The notes under the pieces were generated by a model. That model was not told where the DNA came from. It searched no databases and saw nothing but the letters and a program-made list of their open reading frames with translations. 47,150 nucleotides of DNA from Verrucomicrobiota bacterium (GTDB lineage: Bacteria; Verrucomicrobiota; Verrucomicrobiia; Limisphaerales; CAIMTB01): assembly GCA_963205105.1 (NCBI GenBank), contig CAUJJW010000352.1:1-47150 (forward strand). The letters run 5' to 3'. A program made the position numbers and the translations under genes. This document shows positions 44,795 to 47,150 of the stretch, piece after piece. Within the stretch, counting starts at the first letter, position 1. Every line of letters starts with the position of its first letter.

Positions 44795-46336
44795 TCAGTG
44801 ACCGGCCATGTGATGGCCGATGACGCGGATGTCGGCGGTGGCCGGGGTGGTTTCGTGAACGAAGGCGCCCTGGGACATGACCATGACGCGATCAGCGAGG
44901 GCCAGGAGTTCATCCAGGTCCTCGGAGACGAGCAGCACGGCAACGCCTCGGTTGCGGGCCTCGGTGATCTGGCTGTGGATGGATTGAACGGCGGCGAAAT
45001 CGAGGCCGAAGCACGGATTGGCGCAAATGAGCAACCTGGCCGTGCCCGGTCCGAGTTCGCGGGCAAGCACGGCCCGCTGAACATTGCCTCCCGACAAGTC
45101 CCCGATCGGTGTTTCGGTGGAACGAGTCTTCACGGAGAACCGGGTAATCAGCGACTGCCCGAACTGGCGGATCGCGGCCCGGCTGACCCAGGTGCGCGCC
45201 CGGGTGATGGGAGGGCGGTCGTACACGCGGAGAGCGATGTTCTCCGCGACGGTCATGGAGGGTACGCAGGCGTTGCGCAACGGTTCCTCGGGCAGCAAAA
45301 AAACCCCGTGCTGATCCGCCTCGCGTCGGGTGGCTTGGTAGGGGGACTCGTGGACAAGCACCTCGCCGTCGGTGGCCATGCGTTGGCCAGCCAGCACTTC
45401 AACGAGTTCCCGCTGGCCGTTGCCGGAGACACCGGCGATGCCGACCACTTCACCCTCGCGAACGGTCAGATGAACTCCGCGCAGCGCCGGCACGCCGTTG
45501 TCGCGATCGGCGCACAGGCCGCGCAGTTGAAGGGCAATCGGACCGACGGAGCGCACGGTCTTCGGGGTGGGAGGAGCGGTGCGCTGACCGCCCATCATCT
45601 GGGAGGCGAGGGTATCGGCGTCGACCTCCCGGACCTTGCTACCGCCGACGCGTTTCCCGCGGCGCAGGACGGTGACGTCGTCGCAATATCCAAACACCTC
45701 GCGGAACTTGTGGGAGATCAGGAGCACGGAGAGATCGCCGGCGACCACCTTTTCGCGGATCAACGAGAGCACCTCATCGGCTTCGGCAGGGGTCAGGACC
45801 GACGTGGGTTCGTCGAGGATGAGGAACCGGCTTTCCAGATAGAGCTGTTTCAGGATTTCCACCTTCTGCTTTTCGCCAGCTGCCAGTTGCGAAGCGGGGG
45901 TGTCGAGGGGGATGCGAAAGGGTGCGGAACGCATGAACGCTTCCAGGCGTTCCCGTTCGGCGGGCCAGGGGATGATGGAGGGGAGGTCGGGCCGGCTGAG
46001 CACAAGGTTCTCAGCGACGGTCATCGCAGGCACCAGGGTGAAATGCTGGTACACCATGCCGATGCCGAATTGGTATGCGTCGTAAGGACTGCGGATCTCC
46101 CGGGAATGACCGTCGATGACGATGTCGCCGTCGTCGGCCTGGTGGAACCCCATGATGCACTTCACGAGGGTGCTCTTCCCCGCTCCGTTTTCGCCGACCA
46201 AGGCGTGGCAGGTGCCCGGAGGGATGGTGAGCGAGACGGATTCGTTGGCCACGAACGACCCGAAGCGTTTGGTGACGCCGACCAACTCCAGGGGAAGCGG
46301 GCGTTTGGGGCGTGGGGGCAGGGGTGGGATCACCAT
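44795..46336 (-). CDS. ABC transporter ATP-binding protein, nucleoside/nucleobase (BmpA-type) importer
   Basis: With ATG 46336 the protein has 513 residues and two fused nucleotide-binding domains. The first has Walker A GENGAGKST (48-56), YQHFTLVPAMTVAENL and LILDEPTSVLTPAE; the second has the degenerate GVSGNGQRELVE and SGGNVQRAVLARELG. This two-domain layout is that of YufO/RnsB-type ATPases of BMP-family nucleoside and nucleobase importers (carbohydrate-type CUT2). The permeases and binding protein are not in the window and probably lie upstream, past the right edge. An open frame upstream reads through the repeat array and is rejected. Confidence 0.85.
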   Translation of the reverse strand: MVIPPLPPRPKRPLPLELVGVTKRFGSFVANESVSLTIPPGTCHALVGENGAGKSTLVKCIMGFHQADDGDIVIDGHSREIRSPYDAYQFGIGMVYQHFTLVPAMTVAENLVLSRPDLPSIIPWPAERERLEAFMRSAPFRIPLDTPASQLAAGEKQKVEILKQLYLESRFLILDEPTSVLTPAEADEVLSLIREKVVAGDLSVLLISHKFREVFGYCDDVTVLRRGKRVGGSKVREVDADTLASQMMGGQRTAPPTPKTVRSVGPIALQLRGLCADRDNGVPALRGVHLTVREGEVVGIAGVSGNGQRELVEVLAGQRMATDGEVLVHESPYQATRREADQHGVFLLPEEPLRNACVPSMTVAENIALRVYDRPPITRARTWVSRAAIRQFGQSLITRFSVKTRSTETPIGDLSGGNVQRAVLARELGPGTARLLICANPCFGLDFAAVQSIHSQITEARNRGVAVLLVSEDLDELLALADRVMVMSQGAFVHETTPATADIRVIGHHMAGH

Positions 46337-46373
46337 GGCAATCGGGGGAGATGGATGAGGGAGAACCCCTTGT

Positions 46374-46845
46374 TTGAAATGGAACTGCTCACGGCCCATG
46401 AACCGGGGATTCCGGGGGGCGGGACGCACGCCGCTACGGATGAACGGTTCATGGAGAGCGGCGTTGGCGCAGGCGCCATGCTCACAGACCATGAACCAGG
46501 ATGGACTCCGGGGGGCGGGACGCCCCACTCTACGGCAGGCGAGACGCCCGCCGCTACGGAGGCGAGGTTCATGGAGAGCCACCTGTTCGATAGCGACCTG
46601 CTCACGGGCCATGAACCGGGGATTCCAGGGGGCGAGACGCCCCCTTCTACGGCAGGCGGGACGCCCGCCGCTACGGACGGCCGGTTCATGGAGAGCGGCG
46701 TTGGCGTTGGCGCCATGCTCACGGGCCATGAACCTGGGGAGGCGGGGGGATTACGATGAGGAGTAGGAGTACGATGACGAGGGGAGGGCAGGTTCATGGA
46801 GAGGAGTGTTTTCCAAGAATGGACACGTATTGGGGTCCATGAACC
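46374..46845 (-). repeat. Second modular array of 52-nt linkers and REP-like modules
   Basis: Linkers starting GGTTCATGGAGAG and ending CCATGAACC occupy 46446-46497, 46566-46617, 46683-46734 (52 nt each) and 46791-46845 (55 nt); a partial one precedes 46405. REP-like modules lie at about 46405-46440 (truncated), 46509-46560 and 46627-46678. The linker at 46566, reverse-complemented, differs from the 22016 linker at four of 52 positions. Two linkers have a different core (GGCGTTGGCG...). It fills the promoter region upstream of the ABC gene. Confidence 0.9.
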
Positions 46846-46869
46846 GTGGCGCGAGGAGTGGAGCGGGCG

Positions 46870-47047
46870 GCCCTCATCCCGGCCTTCTCCCGGAGGGAGA
46901 AAGAGAAGATGCAACGCGGGTTTCGGAGGGCTAGGCCGGGCGTCGGCTGGTGCGATTCGCGACGGCTCGGATGGCTTGAGTTCCGGCATGTCGCCGTGCG
47001 GGATATGCGACACCCTCTCCCCCTGGGAGAGGGCCGGGGTGAGGGGG
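46870..47047. repeat. Palindromic element of the CCCTCACCCCGGCCCTCTCCC type
   Basis: A left arm GCCCTCATCCCGGCCTTCTC (46870-) and an inverse right arm GAGAGGGCCGGGGTGAGGG (to about 47047) enclose about 110 bp. This resembles a palindromic element dispersed in many bacterial genomes, known by the translated string LTPALSQGER. It carries no gene. Confidence 0.75.
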
Positions 47048-47117
47048 CCCGGTTCAACCCTCGCGATCGCTGCCACGGAAAGATTCATGGAGAGCGGTGG
47101 CATGGTCGGGTGACCCT

Positions 47118-47150
47118 TCATGGCAGGCTCTCGAGGGTGCGGAGCAGATC
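47118..47150 (-). CDS. Possible C-terminal end of an upstream minus-strand gene
   Basis: Ten in-frame codons (DLLRTLESLP) followed by TGA at 47118-47120 on the minus strand, reading in from the right edge. Codon choice looks coding, and the operon is minus-strand here, but the fragment is too short to assign. Confidence 0.3.
   Translation of the reverse strand, partial: DLLRTLESLP

Noticed and set aside
46337..46729. N-terminal extension of the ABC ATPase to 46729
   Set aside because: The extension is encoded entirely by the linker/REP array; the Walker A position and family length fit the start at 46336.

Overview
This window looks like chromosomal DNA of a Verrucomicrobiota bacterium, most plausibly of the Limisphaerales/Pedosphaera type. 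The inference rests on high GC, a PVC-type propeller dehydrogenase-like protein, several Tat-exported TIM-barrel sugar isomerase homologues, a SecA ending in a SEC-C zinc motif, and many GC-rich palindromic intergenic repeats. No 16S or marker phylogeny was possible, so the assignment is an inference from gene content.

Layout. (1) 1-3.2 kb: a hopanoid side-chain cluster (hpnJ cut by the left edge, hpnI on the opposite strand, hpnK). (2) 3.2-9.2 kb: an island of lower GC with small exported proteins, an AlbA/HATPase regulator-like protein, about 1.6 kb of apparently decayed DNA and a tyrosine integrase beside tRNA-Leu(UAG). (3) 9.4-19.8 kb: housekeeping genes: an exported protein with a C-terminal anchor, msrA, secA, dapF-dapA-dapB-trpF, a convergent pair of acyltransferases, and rpsU. 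(4) 19.9-27 kb: a TIM-barrel isomerase coupled to a flippase-like membrane protein, an SDR and a ROK kinase, a GH127 enzyme and a MOSC protein. (5) 27.2-32.1 kb: a surface-glycan cluster (GT2, GT4, FkbM methyltransferase on +; GT4 and a DxD glycosyltransferase on -). (6) 32.2-41.1 kb: a 1481-residue multidomain exported protein (SGNH, propeller, HEAT, discoidin, cupredoxin), two Tat-type sugar isomerases, a VapBC pair and a secreted alpha/beta hydrolase. (7) 41.2-47.1 kb: a minus-strand nitrogen-scavenging-like cluster: a nucleobase-type ABC ATPase, a cysteine hydrolase, two paralogous cupins, a stand-alone allophanate-hydrolase C-terminal domain and a His-rich UreG.

The most unusual feature is the repeat landscape. 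A 52-nt linker bounded by GGTTCATGG/CCATGAACC occurs in arrays at 22.0-22.4 kb and 46.4-46.8 kb, in opposite orientations. Between the linkers sit interchangeable palindromic modules, including a GC-rich REP-like element that also occurs singly at about 10.9, 28.1, 30.0 and 43.3 kb. At 28.1 kb that element is translated as the tail of a glycosyltransferase. Other notable points are a rho-independent terminator inside the coding sequence of the convergent trpF gene, putative promoters sharing a TAGGNT -10 element, and replacement of the usual heme domain by a copper domain in the 32-37 kb fusion protein.
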